From Diaporthe sp. PMI_573 (Eukaryota > Ascomycota > Sordariomycetes > Diaporthales > Diaporthaceae): a stretch of 64,000 bases of DNA. Positions 43,269-54,877 of this stretch are shown one piece after another (position 1 is the stretch's first letter; the number at the start of each line of letters is the position of its first letter). Where the stretch lies: assembly GCA_021399435.1 (NCBI GenBank), contig JAJTUP010000002.1:310001-374000 (forward strand), written 5' to 3'. The notes below the pieces were generated by a model. That model was not told the DNA's origin and made no database searches. It worked only from the letters and a program-made list of their open reading frames with translations. Both the position numbers and the translations under genes were made by a program.

Positions 43269-45062
43269 ATGATGCATGCCTACGTCTTGCGGCTGGCCTT
43301 TGCTGGGCTTGTCACCCAGTCACATGCCATTCAGCTGGCGCCAGCTCCTACTGCAGCGACCTTCAGCTATAGCTCCTTCGCCTACACGCAGATGACCTCA
43401 GATCGATACCCAACACCTCTGCCGTCGCCTGTCACCTATGCGACCCCTTACGCACCCTCGTTCAGTGACGCTTCTACGTTGTTGCCAGCCAACATTACGT
43501 ATACGACGTACTCATTTGATCGAAACGTCGCTTACACCAACGATGGAAGTTATGGTCAGAGTGCTTATATGTCTCTATGGGATAATTACACGTATTCGTC
43601 TGAGCCACCTTTCACAACGACAGTTGCTCCGACTCCAGTTGCCAGCAGCGAGCTTGTCTTTCCACCAGCTTTGTATAATGCGCCACAAATTGACCAGAAC
43701 GCGTCTGAATTTCCGTCCGACTTCATATGGGGTGTCGCGGGGAGTGCCTGGCAGATCGAAGGTGGTCTTCAACTCGAGGGCCGTGGACCGGGCCAGCTAG
43801 ACATCATTGGAACAATTGACCATCCTACTACTGGGAACGACTCCAACACTGCAGACATGAATTACTTCCTCTACAAGCAGGATATAGCACGTCTGGCAGC
43901 TCTCGGGGTTCCATACTACTCGTTCTCGATTTCATGGAGCCGTGTCGTGCCGTTTGGCGTTGCAGGCTCTCCTATCAACACTCAGGCTCTCGAACACTAC
44001 GAGGATATTATCAGCACTTGTCTTGAGTACGGCGTGACGCCCATAGTAACACTTATGCACGTTGATAATCCAGCGTTGGTGTCTCCAGGGGATGCGTCGC
44101 TTCGGGAGCATTTCCTGTACTACGCCAAACAAGTCATGACCCGCTTCGCCGACCGCGTTCCGATCTGGATCACATTCAACGAACCCAACCTGGTGGGCTA
44201 CTTCTTCGGATACTCAGCTTTACCCAACATCCTCCTTGCACACGCCGATGTATACCATTGGTATAAAGAGACGCTAAAGGGCACAGGCCGAATCTCTACC
44301 AAGATAGCCAGCACCCTGGCGCTTCCCTTGGACCCCTCCAACCCCAATGATGTAGAGGCGGCCAATCGCTACCAAGACTTCCAGCTCGGCATCATGTCTA
44401 ACCCGCTGTATCTAGGCCAGCCGTACCCAGAGGTCGTCCGTAACACACCCGGCGTTGACGTCCCGGCGCTGCTCAGCGATGATGAAATCGCCTACATAAA
44501 CGGCACTTGCGACTTCTACACCGTCGACGCCTACATCTCCCAATTCGCCAGCCCCGCCCCGGGAGGGATCGCAGCCTGCGCGGCCAACACGTCACACCCG
44601 CTCTTCCCGACCTGCGCAACACTGTCCAACACCCAGCTGAACGGCTGGGCCATGGGCGCGCGGTCTAACGCGTACTCGTACATCGCGCCGCAGTACGTGC
44701 GTCAGCAGCTGGGGTATCTGTGGAACACGTTCCGCCCGCAGGGTGGCATCATGGTCACCGAGTTCGGCTTCCCTGTGTACGGCGAGTACGCGCGGGACCT
44801 GGTGGACCAGCGGCAGGACCTTGAGCGCTCCTTGTATTATCAGGACTTCCTGGCCGAGGCGCTCAGGGCCGTCCACGAGGATGGAGTGAATGTTATTGGG
44901 GCCCTGGCGTGGAGCTTCGCGGACAACAACGAGTTTGGGAGCTATGAGAACCAGTACGGCCTGCAGGCTGTGAATCGTACGGACGGGCTTTTGACGAGGC
45001 ATTACAAGAGGAGTCTTTTTGACTTGGTGGATTTCTTCAATGCTCATGTTTCTGCACCTTGA
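43269..45062 (+). CDS. secreted glycoside hydrolase family 1 (beta-glucosidase-like)
   Basis: Single exon, 597 residues. The N-terminal signal peptide (LRLAFAGLVTQSHA) predicts secretion. A Ser/Thr/Tyr/Pro-rich N-terminal region of about 130 residues with many N-glycosylation sites precedes the TIM barrel, which starts at FPSDFIWGVAGSAWQIEGG. The acid/base Glu is in WITFNEPN (about residue 304) and the nucleophile Glu in IMVTEFGFPV (residue 498), the two family GH1 signatures. GALAWSFADNNEF near the end is the aglycone-side loop. The enzyme should hydrolyse beta-glycosidic bonds with retention, extracellularly; glucose or galactose substrates are the usual ones, but sugar preference cannot be read here. 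The N-terminal extension resembles that of other filamentous-fungal GH1 proteins. Confidence 0.92.
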   Translation: MMHAYVLRLAFAGLVTQSHAIQLAPAPTAATFSYSSFAYTQMTSDRYPTPLPSPVTYATPYAPSFSDASTLLPANITYTTYSFDRNVAYTNDGSYGQSAYMSLWDNYTYSSEPPFTTTVAPTPVASSELVFPPALYNAPQIDQNASEFPSDFIWGVAGSAWQIEGGLQLEGRGPGQLDIIGTIDHPTTGNDSNTADMNYFLYKQDIARLAALGVPYYSFSISWSRVVPFGVAGSPINTQALEHYEDIISTCLEYGVTPIVTLMHVDNPALVSPGDASLREHFLYYAKQVMTRFADRVPIWITFNEPNLVGYFFGYSALPNILLAHADVYHWYKETLKGTGRISTKIASTLALPLDPSNPNDVEAANRYQDFQLGIMSNPLYLGQPYPEVVRNTPGVDVPALLSDDEIAYINGTCDFYTVDAYISQFASPAPGGIAACAANTSHPLFPTCATLSNTQLNGWAMGARSNAYSYIAPQYVRQQLGYLWNTFRPQGGIMVTEFGFPVYGEYARDLVDQRQDLERSLYYQDFLAEALRAVHEDGVNVIGALAWSFADNNEFGSYENQYGLQAVNRTDGLLTRHYKRSLFDLVDFFNAHVSAP

Positions 45063-45456
45063 GCACTCGAAGGCATGGCACGAGCAATGCGCGTGACTCA
45101 GTCAATGCGGAATGCGCCGCGGAAGGTTGTAAAGAAGGAGCCTCAACAGGTGACGATACACGCTGGCTTGTTCATACAGTCGACTTAAAATGCTTGGACA
45201 GGACGATCAGGAGTAGTGGGCAAGCAGCCTAATGTTTTTCTAGGTCGGATTTAACGGGCTTTACAGAGGCGGTAATACCACAGTAATTCTTGAACATGGT
45301 GGGGTTCCGTTGGAGCACGTCACGGACCCACACACTGAAGATAGACTCACTTTGATATATGCGGTCCGGACAGCAGTCACAGCTCGCATCCATCACGTCT
45401 TGAATTTTCTGCGTTTCTTGGCGCTTCTCCCACACCTCATAACCACCACTCTTAAC
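45063..45456. other. intergenic, promoter of the SDR gene
   Basis: Nothing recognised. The SDR frame stays open upstream to 45310 but without ATG. Confidence 0.5.
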
Positions 45457-46272
45457 ATGTCTCTCTCTGGAAAGGTGGTCTTAATAACCGGCGCCTCGAT
45501 GGGCATCGGCGCTGCCATCGCCCACCAACTCGCCAGAAAATCAGCAACCCTGATCCTCTGGTCCCGGTCCTCCGACAAGCTCGCAAATTTAAGCAGCGAG
45601 CTCAGGGACGTCCCTGGCGCCGGTCCGGTCCACCACTTCGCCGTCGACGTGGGAGTGCACTCGCAGATCACCGAGGCCATCAGCACGATCGTCAAACAAC
45701 TTGGTGCCCCCATCGACATCCTCGTCAACAATGCCGGCCTCGCCCTCGCAGCGCCCAAGCTCTTCCCCGAGCAGAGCATTGCGGATATCACCACTATGGT
45801 CAACACCAACATCAACGGGATTCTTTACACATCTCACGCGGTCCTGAACGAGGGCGGCATGCTCGCTGCCAAGCGTGGCCAGATCATCAACATTACGTCA
45901 GTGACCGGACTAGAGTGCCCGCCATTCCCCGGCGAGGCTGTCTACCACACGAGCAAGGCCGCCCAGGAGGCGTTTACGAACATCCTGAGAAACGAGCTGA
46001 AGGACACGGACATTAAGGTGCTTGCGGTGCGACCAGGTGTGGTGGCTACCAATTTCCACGAGCAGAGGGTTGGTTATGATAAAGACATGTATGATGGTTT
46101 CATTGATGGGTATGAACCGCTGGTCGCCGATGACGTTGCTGAGACGGTGGCGTGGGTGCTGGAGAGGCCGGACAGGGTCAGTGTGAAAGCTTTGGATGTC
46201 GTTCCTACAGCACAGAGAAGTCTGGCCGTTTTTGATCGGAACTGGACTGAGAGGAGAGAAGCTCGGGGTTAG
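45457..46272 (+). CDS. short-chain dehydrogenase/reductase, YMR226C-like
   Basis: Single exon, 271 residues starting MSLSGKVVLITGASMGIG. Classical SDR: nucleotide-binding TGASMGIG at about residues 11-18, a basic position in LILWSRSSDKL that suggests NADP, DILVNNAGLAL, the catalytic Ser in INITSVTG, Tyr-Lys in YHTSKAAQE, and the PG motif in VLAVRPGVVATNF. The overall order (DVPPTAQRS-like end, LDVVPTAQRS) resembles the yeast YMR226C group, which oxidises L-allo-threonine, serine and 3-hydroxy acids in the cytosol. The substrate here is inferred only from family. The frame upstream of ATG 45457 lacks a start codon. Confidence 0.88.
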   Translation: MSLSGKVVLITGASMGIGAAIAHQLARKSATLILWSRSSDKLANLSSELRDVPGAGPVHHFAVDVGVHSQITEAISTIVKQLGAPIDILVNNAGLALAAPKLFPEQSIADITTMVNTNINGILYTSHAVLNEGGMLAAKRGQIINITSVTGLECPPFPGEAVYHTSKAAQEAFTNILRNELKDTDIKVLAVRPGVVATNFHEQRVGYDKDMYDGFIDGYEPLVADDVAETVAWVLERPDRVSVKALDVVPTAQRSLAVFDRNWTERREARG

Positions 46273-46961
46273 GCAGTTCACACCAATTAGCTGGTTGGAG
46301 ACGCTCTGTAGGAAGCAGAACAATGCATACCGTTGTAACGCATTTGTCTGACTGGCCAACTGACTGAGAGCTGATTGCCTTGTGAGGATGGGGTATTTGC
46401 AAAGTTGGAAAATTACACCCGAAATGTTACCTAGGTACTGAGTTACAATCTCCACTTGTCGTTGTGCCAGAGCCGCTTTCAGCCAGGATTGAGACGCATC
46501 CAGATGTCAAGTGGGGATGTCGAAGGTGACTGTTCTGAGTACTGGAGCTGAATTAAAATTCATCATTACAGTAACTAGTACTTTAGGTAGCCGTGCCTGT
46601 CAGTCAGTTACCACAATGATTTTGGATTGGTATTGGCTGAAGGTCGACAAGTCGTAACAGAGCTTGGCATACCGTATCACAAACACGCGTATTGGTGCAC
46701 TTGATTCACATGATACGGCATCGTGATACCAAGCATCGCAGGAGTTTATTCGCAAGAAGCTGCCCCTTGCATAACGTGCAGAGTGACTATGGGCAACTGC
46801 AACAGTCCAGAGGTGGATTCCAGTCGATCAATTCCCCAGCCTTCACCTATCTGAGAAGACCCGAGTTTTCGTCTTTGCAGGTATCTTAGTTCCTTCCCGG
46901 CAATTCCAGACCTTTCTCCCGCGGCGAATCAGCTGTTCTGGGCAGCACTGTCTGGGATGCC
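46273..46961. other. intergenic between convergent genes
   Basis: AT-rich and without coding pattern. It includes ACCTAGGTACTGAG near 46431, a TAGGTACC-type motif. Confidence 0.45.
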
Positions 46962-47429
46962 TCAGTGTTTCTGCAATCCACAGTCAGAATCTCCACCAGG
47001 GAGGCAGCGGCAAGTACCGCGGCCGGCCACGTTGCGTGCCTGGACGTCAGGAGGGTAGCAGGCATCGTAGAAGATCATCTCGTCGATGCCGGTGTCAGGC
47101 TCAGCGCAGATGAGCTACTCAGAAAGGATTAGAATGAACCCATGGCGACAGACAAGAACCCAAAGATGATAAAAACTTGCCTTCGCTCCAGTGCGGGAGC
47201 AACCGGTGCCGTGGCTGTAGCAGGGCTCGCCAATGTCGCCGAGCCTTGATATGTTGTTAGCACTTTGCCCAAGCAACTGCCATTGCCAATTACGCAGAAC
47301 AGACTGGCCGGGAAGGAATTACCAGCAGGTGTTGTTGACACCGGCGACGCTCTTGATCTCCAGCTTGGGAGCCGCAAGAGTGGCGCAGGCGAAGGCGACG
47401 ATGGCGGCGAGAGCGCGAGAAGAGAACAT
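46962..47429 (-). CDS. small secreted cysteine-rich protein, GC-AG intron
   Basis: Three exons, 47323-47429, 47181-47244 and 46962-47114, join in phase and give 107 residues. The signal peptide MFSSRALAAIVAFACATLAA is followed by a mature protein of about 87 residues with eight Cys (NTCWLGD, GEPCYSHGTGCS, KLICAEPD, YDACYPP, GTCRCLPGG, SDCGL), which would allow four disulphides. Intron 1 is GT-AG (78 nt). Intron 2 (47115-47180) starts with GC: exon end AAG, donor GCAAGT, acceptor GAGTAG. The only nearby GT gives a stop, so the GC-AG intron is required. No single frame covers the protein. I recognise no family. Size, cysteines and secretion resemble fungal effector-like or antimicrobial-like proteins, but that is only a class resemblance. 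Confidence 0.75.
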
Positions 47430-48514
47430 TTTGGCAGATTTGAAGTTGTTTTGAGTCAGTCGTTGTGTGAGATGTCCACGACAAGGTATGAGCGATGGTC
47501 TTGACCGAAGTGAAATGGGTGTTGAAGGGTTGAAGTTGGAAGAGGGCTTCACGTGCGCTGGGAGGAACATTCCAGTTGTTGGTTGGGCTTTTTATGGTAC
47601 GTGTGGGACCTCGGGAGCCGTTGATCGTCAGGAAGTTGCCTAGGTAGTCACGCCCGATGTGCCTTCCAATAGTCACCTGGCCCAGCCCGTGTCAAGCTGT
47701 GACTCACCAGATCATTGGCCGACTCACGAACACAATGCGTGCACGGGATCTGCCAGTGGGTACGTATCAGCGAGTCACAGAGGAGTGCTCTCAACCGCTG
47801 ATGCTTGGGGTTGTCGTAGCGGCCGTACAAGTGGTACATGATAGCGATCTACTATGGTTTTGAATGGGAGGAATCAAATGCAGACTGTACTGCAGTGCAG
47901 CACTTGAGAGCTGAAATTGCATTGCCTTTTCGCCGTACGTTGGTACGCAGAGGATGAACGGGTCGGCCTTGAGGGATAGCATTTCAAACAAGAGCTCTCA
48001 AGCTTCACAGCTCCCAGCGGATGGTGAGGTAACAGGGATCGAGCGACTTTTGGAGCCACACGTAGCTGTAGATGTCATGCCACCTCGCCTGAACATAAAC
48101 ATTCTACAAAATTTCAAGACAAGGGATGCTTTGCTTGTCTGCTTAGACTCCCCTTTAGAGACCAATGAAATGCTGTTGAAAACACCACATCACTTCAAGA
48201 CAGACATTCAAGGAGCTCACCAGCTATCACATGGTCTCGGAAAATTGTAAGAATATTCTACTTTTCAAGTACTCTACCAAAAGCCGAGAGGGAAGACCTC
48301 GAATCTCAACCAGAGTCTTTCTGAATGGTCCGAAATGTCGTGTGGTCTATTGATTTCGTGGTCCCAAATGCAGCCTATGACACCCGCAACCTTGCCACAC
48401 CATGCATCTCATGCCGCCAGTTGCTGCAATGGGATGTCAGTATCATTGGCCGCGCCTGGGAGCCTTCTCAGCTGTGTAAGGAAGATGACCGTGCTCTTCT
48501 CAAGGGCCCAGAAA
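47430..48514. other. intergenic
   Basis: This contains the promoter of the cysteine-rich protein gene and the 3' side of the 2EXR gene. Frames at 47954-48250 and 48325-48579 (plus) have no motifs. Nothing is supported. Confidence 0.4.
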
Positions 48515-50113
48515 TTAACGTGACGATGAGTCCAAGTCCCTTACCACGCGAACTCTCCTCTCGTCGACGAGGCGTTTGATCCACATCTCCATACAGACTG
48601 CTTCCTGCTGAACGGACTCGTCCTCCGGCGCAACTTCAACGGCTCGATAAATAGCCGTGGAGGCCTGTACAGCCTTGTCTGAGGCATCCAGAAGCCGGAA
48701 GATAGCAGCCACTGTGCAGCACATCTGGGCCTCCTCCGAGGGCTGGGGCAACCAGCCATGGACCTGAAAGAACCTTGCGACCATCTTTGATTCTCTATAA
48801 GCCAACAACGCGAAGCTTACCCAGCTCGATGTAGGTCTTGGCGCCCGTCTGTGTCTGGTTGCCAAATGGCCGCCTCGTTGGATGAACCGGAGGGTCTCGG
48901 AGAGACGCATGCTGATGAGCCTGTACCAGAACTCGATGATGGGCACGGCACATGCATTCCCGTTCAATCGTATGAGCTGAGCCCACTGCTCTGTGTTAGA
49001 CTGGAGGCTGGTCCGCTCGGAGTATGTCGGTGACGGTCTGGATGAGTAGAGGAAGCTCAGTCGTGCGGTGTGACACACCCCGATGGCCTTGACCCACGAC
49101 GCGTCCGCAGCTTCAAAATCCCCGGTCTGCGACAGGGTGTCAAGTCCCTCCTTTTCCAACTCCCGGAGATCGTCGATGAACCGGTCGATAAGCCCGGCCA
49201 GTGCCTTGCCATCGGTGGATCGAATGTCCTTTAGAGTGGCCGAATACAGACCACTCTCCCAACCAGTGCTGGTGCCAGAAATCGAAAGGTCTTCAAATCC
49301 ACGGAGTATGCTTTGATACTGTTGAAGCACTCGTGTCTGCGTCTCATAGAGGTTCGTGCATTCGTGTTGTGCATACCCTGGAGGGCAGTGGAGAACGAGG
49401 ACATGCGTGGACTTCGGGCCCAACATGCTTTCACCTCGGATGTCGAATTTTCCCATCAGGGTCTGACAAAAGGTCTTGATGTCTCGTTGATGAATGATAA
49501 AATCCCACTCACCACCGCCTCCATTCGGCTCAGGTCTGCGGCATGGTCGGGCGGCATTGACTGTGGAATGTGATATTAGCAAGTGCGTTGTCCAAGGAAC
49601 CATGATTGTCTCAAGTTTTCGAGCCAGTCAAAGATGTGACGAGACGTTTGCCAGGGGTTTTGAATGCATCGTGTCAGAAAAGGTCGGGCACATACTGTGA
49701 TGATTCATGACACAGAGATTTCGGTACTTGGGATGGATCACCGTGATCCCTGCCCAGCCTATCAAGATTTCCACAAGAACACCGCGGCCTCTGAATGATT
49801 CGCCGTGCAGTCGTGTTGCAGAAACCATGACCAGCTGACCCTGATGCACGATAACACTCCGAGCCTCCCAGTATATCTTTCTGCTCGTCAACAGGATGTT
49901 GGTATTCATGTTTCGGTAGTCGACGGTGTTTGTGCTTCTTCGAAACATGAATATTCCAGGAGGACTGAGATCGAAAACGGCGAGCTCGTAAATCTGATCG
50001 CGAAGCTCTTGGGGCAGTCCCAGAAACTTGAATGGGGTCATCGCTGCCGTCGAGTCGGGATTCATCGTGGGTTGCTGATCGGTGACGAGGTCCAGGGCAG
50101 GAAGTTGTTGCAT
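48515..50113 (-). CDS. 2EXR/F-box-like domain protein
   Basis: Exons 49696-50113 and 48515-49560 are joined in phase across a 135-nt intron (donor GTATGT, acceptor TTCCACAG) and give 487 residues. The N-terminal KFLGLPQELRDQIYELAV with the following NILLTSRKIYWEA is the fungal 2EXR/F-box-like module often expanded in Pezizomycotina; such proteins may be substrate adaptors. The remainder is mostly helical and of unknown fold, with ISMRLSETLRFI and WIKRLVDERRVRVV. A 57-nt segment in exon 2 (48763-48819, approximately) starts GTAAGC and ends TTTCAG and is a multiple of three, so it could be an unspliced or alternative intron; removing it deletes 19 residues. The start at 50113 could also be 16 codons farther in (MNPDSTAAM). 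Confidence 0.75.
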
Positions 50114-51158
50114 CTTGAAAGACCCAAGAGTGGCTTCACCAGGATAGAGACGGTGGGGAGTAAGGTCGTTGGACGGAACACAGGCACTGGTCTAAAGTGA
50201 TGAAGTGCGGGAAAAAGCTGGAAGCCTCATGGGATAGAGCTGGTCGAGGGAACAAGCGGGTAGATAGCGGGGTCAGAACCTTGGGAACTGCTGCGATGGA
50301 CGTTTGTAGCAAGTTGCTTCGATGAGTTCAAATACAAGGGATCGAAAACTAGAGATCAAGTGAATGGGAACGGGCCACTTTCGAACCAATCACTGTTGGA
50401 CGCTTGGAAATAATGGCTTGACATATCAAAGATCAGTGGGCACTTGTCAACCCTACAGGTCGTGGTCAAAGTGACTACTTGTAGATATCACGTAAGCATC
50501 TTTTTTTTGTTTCCAATTCACTGGACTGCTATCAATTTCACTAAAAAGGTCGAGCAGATTTTCCCTTGGCGCTTTGAGATACTGCCAAACCAACCAAGCT
50601 AACAATGCCAAACGAAAGAGAACACAAGATTCAAGCATGTCTGATCCAGGACAGGGTGGGTCTCAGCCCAACAGCTACCTGGAGTCCAGTAAAATCATAT
50701 TCTTCATCTAGAAAGAGAGAAGCACTCCGAGGTGGTGCACTGGATAATTTCCATTCTTAAGTATGAGCCCCACCTCTCCCATAGTACACCCAGATTGTCA
50801 CTAGAGAAGTGGACGTAGATGTATGTGTCCAGGATTGCGAAGTGGGCACTTGTAGCGCTCTGCTAAGTGGTTTGGCTGAGAAGTGTCAAATATTTACCGC
50901 CCACAAGCTTCATCAAATAACATGACTGGGGCTTCGTCATAGTTCATTAAATACACAATATTCCTTTTTGGCGCATGGGGCATCGTCCCAAAGCTGTGCC
51001 CCATTCCGACGCACAGCAGATTTTACAAACGCTTGTGTGCGTCATATAAAAAGGGACAGCTTCCCCTGACCACATATGTGCAGCATCCCTCTCTTCGTCA
51101 GGACCGTGAAAATGCAAAACTGATTCTTTGATGGCATACTTCGAGAAGCCGATCAAGC
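50114..51158. other. intergenic
   Basis: AT-rich, with small chance frames. No feature recognised. Confidence 0.45.
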
Positions 51159-51696
51159 TTACTCAAAGGTCCAAGAGACGTCGACCCGACCAACGGCCTG
51201 CTCGTAACCCAGCTCTAGAAACACAACGGGAGTGACGTCGACGTCGCCAGGGGCACAACCGGCACAGCGGTCGGCGACGGTGGCCACGACCGAGTTGCCG
51301 TTGGGCCCGTGGACGCGGATCTTCTTGCCGCAGACCGGGCTGTCGTTGGGGTTTGCGTAGACGCCGTAGTCTTCTCCTGAGAGAGCGGCAATGTGCTGCA
51401 GTTTTTTTGTGTTAGCCACAGTGGATTCTCATTGAAGCTGTTTTTGAAGTGAATTGCAATGCAGCGAACGGAGGGCTGTTCTTTCCGTATGTGAAGAGGG
51501 ATTCTAAGATCAGTATTATCGATGGATCACTTACGTCAGTGAGCAAGTTCATGGTACCGCAAGCGGTGAAGGCTTGGCCGATGCCCTCGGTGTACCATGT
51601 CAGGCTGCCGGCGGTGAGTCCACGGGAGCTTTGGGGGGCTGGGGCGGCTGTGGCGAGGGCAGCGAGGGCCGTCAGGATAGTGGCGGTGCGGAACAT
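51159..51696 (-). CDS. secreted expansin-like/RlpA-like double-psi beta-barrel protein
   Basis: Exons 51535-51696 and 51159-51395 are joined in phase 0 across a 139-nt intron and give 132 residues. Signal peptide MFRTATILTALAALATAAPAP. The mature part is a single double-psi beta-barrel: GSLTWYTEGIGQAFTACGTMNLLTD, quoted here as GSLTWYTEG and ACGTMN, then SPVCGKKIRVHGPNG, VVATVADRCAGCAPGDVDVTP, quoted as VADRCAGCAPGD and DVTP, and the final GRVDVSWTF. The HFD-like catalytic Asp of endoglucanase relatives is in the DVTP position. There is no carbohydrate-binding module. Such small proteins loosen or bind plant or fungal wall polysaccharides and are often expressed during host contact; the precise role is unknown. 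Confidence 0.9.
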
Positions 51697-53568
51697 TGTG
51701 AATAGTGTTTGTTTGAGATGGGATTGGATAGAGATTTTTTTCTCCTTCGTCTTTCAAATGAGGGTATCGATGGCCCAGTTTCGGGGATTAAAGAGTGACT
51801 TAATCAAAAAAGAAGGTAGTCTAGTTGACGATAGTGACCGTTGGAGCGAATGAGTTGCTTGAAGGAGAGCAACAGACGAGACCTCATTTGGATAAGAGAC
51901 AGCATTTATTTATTGTCATTCAAAGACTGCGAAAAGAGCTGTCTGCACCCCAAGGAGGATCCCCAGATCGACGCGGGAGATTTGGCGGTCCATCGCTGCT
52001 CCCGTTCCTGAGGCTGATCGATATCTTGGTCGGTGTTCAGTCGAGCGTTGTTCAAAAGGGGCGACGATCACTCCGCCCTATTCGAGTAAACTCCGATACC
52101 CATCGCCCGACCCATATATAGGGTATTCCGGGCTTTGTAAAATACCATGAGCACCAAAGACTCCGTGGGCTTACAACAAGGATATTGAGTCGCTGGAGGT
52201 GCATTCGGTTGTAAAATACGTATTATTCATTCAAGATGGAGCCTCCACAGGGCTGGCGAGAATCCACTTGAGCACGAGCACTGGGGCTAGTCCCTTATTA
52301 GATCGTCGCTTTCAAGGGGCAAATCAGGGAAAACACGACATGTCGTACGTAGAGGCCGCGTCTGTATGATCCTTTAAAATCGCACAGCCCGCTGTCACCC
52401 ACTTTGGGTATGTCCCCCCTTCCACTCCAACGCTCGGAATGACCAGCGTGCCCACTTGCAAGTACCACTTTGGACTCTGTCAACGACATATGGCTACGCC
52501 AACGAGCGGCCCAATGAAATTGATCTCAGCCGCCTGTCGCATTCGTATGATGGGAGGACATAATTATTGCTGGGAGATCCCTTGAATATTGGATCTTGTG
52601 ATGTGACACTTGTGTGAATGAATTAACTTATGAGCCACCTGGTACTTGACCACTTGACCATCTGGGTATTTATGCTTTTGAGCAATTTGACACACTCAGC
52701 ACCTCAACTATAGTATAGCAGCCCTACATCAAAATCGGCGCTAGCATTCATCTGCATGTAATATCTGCATGTAATTAAAATCAGGCTTTGCATCCCAACA
52801 AGCTACTCCTTGGGAGTTGGAAGATGAACGGCAGGTGAAAGGTAGCTTGTGATACCGAGCTCCTCAGATTCAAGAGCAACTAAGAAATATGTCTGCAAGC
52901 TCTTTCGCTCCTTCCGAACCGAATGATACTTGCGGCGTCACCATGATCAGTATTCGGTATAGAGTGTGGCGCATACAGTTATGCACTTACAGGATCTCAT
53001 CAATCGCTTTGGTATAATTGCCACTGAAGTCAGCTCGTGATTTTGTGCGAATGTACTCCTTGAGGCTCGCCGCTGCCTCCCGGTCCCCTTTTGCGTAGTG
53101 GCGCACCGGAAGGTACCTTGACAGTCGGGCTAGATTTCCCTCTGCCGAGTGAGAAGTAATACAGCATGCCGCCGGTTCGAACGCTGGCCTTTAGCGGCTG
53201 AGTTTGGGTGTGCCCTCCCCTTGGCAAACTGAAAACCAAGTTCCAAGCCTTGTGAACTCCTCCACGGCGACCCGTTGGCGCTCCCGCATAGTGGCATTCC
53301 CTAAAACTAAAGTGTCGAGCACAGACTCAAGTGGTGTGTGGAGTGGCTCGGCATGTAGTATATCTTGAAGCGAGACAAAGATTGTATTGTAGTGCTGTTC
53401 GGGTTTGCGGCGTGCGTGTACTCACGGTGCCCAAGTGTCCGCGCGAAGAGTCTCTGAATGAGATTGGGAGTGGGAAGTTCTCTCCCCGATTCCGGATTTT
53501 TATCTCTTGTACATTCCCTATCTAGTTTTTCACTCTCCATGGGCAGGTGACTTAGCGCAACTTGTCTT
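51697..53568. other. intergenic, 1.9 kb
   Basis: This lies between the expansin-like gene and the metabolic cluster. Only short frames. TTCGAAC at 53174 resembles a tRNA T-loop but has no stem. No repeats or gene relics were recognised. It may mark the left border of the cluster. Confidence 0.4.
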
Positions 53569-54288
53569 CTATTCATTCTTTTGAAACTCTACATTCTCAG
53601 AGAGTATTTGTGAGCTGGTGAAATCTGCCACCTTCGTCGCCATGTCCACAGGAAAAGAGTAGTGTTCGTGTATCAATTTCCACTCCCCAGCTGAGCCGAG
53701 TTTCCTGGCCAGAGTCGTCGCCCGGAAAGTCATGTCGTACGGACTCCCATCAGTTGCAGTCCCATGCACGCGTTGCAATGAAGTGATATACCCAAATGTC
53801 GGCGTCACAGCCACGATCTCGACATTCTTGAATGACTGGTTCGTCTTGCCTAGGTACGGAGTGATATGGTCGTAGTGAGGGCCAAGGTTGCCTCGTTTCA
53901 GGTTACCCATGAGGTCCCAGATAGTGTAGTCATCAAGTTCGAAGAACCTCTTCCCAGCCGTTGGGTCGGTGTGTGCAGCTACGTTAAGGAAGTGGCCGAA
54001 GGTCCTATACCAGTCGAGGATTTCCTGTTCCACAGATAGAAGAGAAGGGTCATGATACTAGTGCGGTGAAAATAAGGGGTCAGTAAGGAAGCCTTGGTTG
54101 ATCAAGTCACAAGGTTGAGTCCATGATCTTACCTTCGTTGGTCCTCCAGTCAGGTTCTTGTGCAAAGCCTCAATAGTGGTCCAGTCAGTCTGCTCCAGCG
54201 CTCGTTAGCAACAGATTATCATTCTTTATCCGTCTACGACGACCTCAAGTGAACAAACCTCCTTCTGCCAATCGTCGTTCGTTGCCAT
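53569..54288 (-). CDS. SnoaL-like/NTF2-fold protein 1
   Basis: Three exons, 54259-54288, 54133-54189 and 53569-54057, all in phase 0, give 191 residues. The protein starts MATNDDWQKE. The cone-shaped SnoaL/NTF2 fold is suggested by the helix EQEILDWYRTFGHFLN, the strand-rich middle with LDDYTIWDLMG, VEIVAVTPTFGYITSLQRVHG and YDMTFRATTLARK, and the closing GEWKLIHEHYSFPVD, which is the standard end of SnoaL domains (W-x-I-x-H-x-H/Y-S). Such proteins catalyse cyclisation, dehydration or isomerisation in polyketide and meroterpenoid pathways, or act on hydroxylated steroids and aromatics. The neighbours (VOC protein, second SnoaL-like protein, ligase, P450) make a metabolic role likely. The substrate is unknown. 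The first two exons are short and rest on splice consensus and phase. Confidence 0.8.
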
Positions 54289-54877
54289 GATGTCCTTTTG
54301 TAGATTGTTCCTTCAGGAGTGCTTGTTTTTGTTGCGTGGAAAGGGTCGACTGATGTTTGCCTACTTAAGTAGGCACACAAAGGCCGTTGTTTTCGGATTC
54401 GAAGAGCTAAGTCGTAGTCACGAATTTTCCGTTTCAAGTCTGTTGACTTGGTAAGATCAATCCGACAGATTCCTGCATTGTTCGCTCTTATGATATTATG
54501 TGTGATCTCCACTCTAGCGTAGAAATACATCAGTGGCTCGGTACACATCCGTCCGGACCGCGGAACCCATCACCCTGCGCAATGCTGTGTAATATCACCA
54601 GGGCACATTTACGTTTTATTTGGCTTGAAACTGAGCTTGGAGAAACAAATACTTGGAACTTGCACAGGATCATGAGATGAACGGGTCTGAGAGATCGTTT
54701 GAAAGAGCTGAAGTTCGAGAGCCTCTGTGCAGTACGTCAATAACTTGCAATACGATATCGAGCCCGTAAATGAACGACGGCGTCTCATCCACTAGATCCT
54801 CGCCATCACGCAATTTTCAAAACTGTAAACATCGTCCAGCCGGATATCCTCGGCTCCACTCCGTTTTTAAACTACTT
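54289..54877. other. intergenic within cluster
   Basis: Promoter of the first SnoaL-like gene and 3' side of the VOC gene. No motif recognised. Confidence 0.5.

Noticed and set aside
45310..45456. N-terminal extension of the SDR gene
   Set aside because: There is no ATG in the extension, and the Rossmann fold begins right after MSLSGK.
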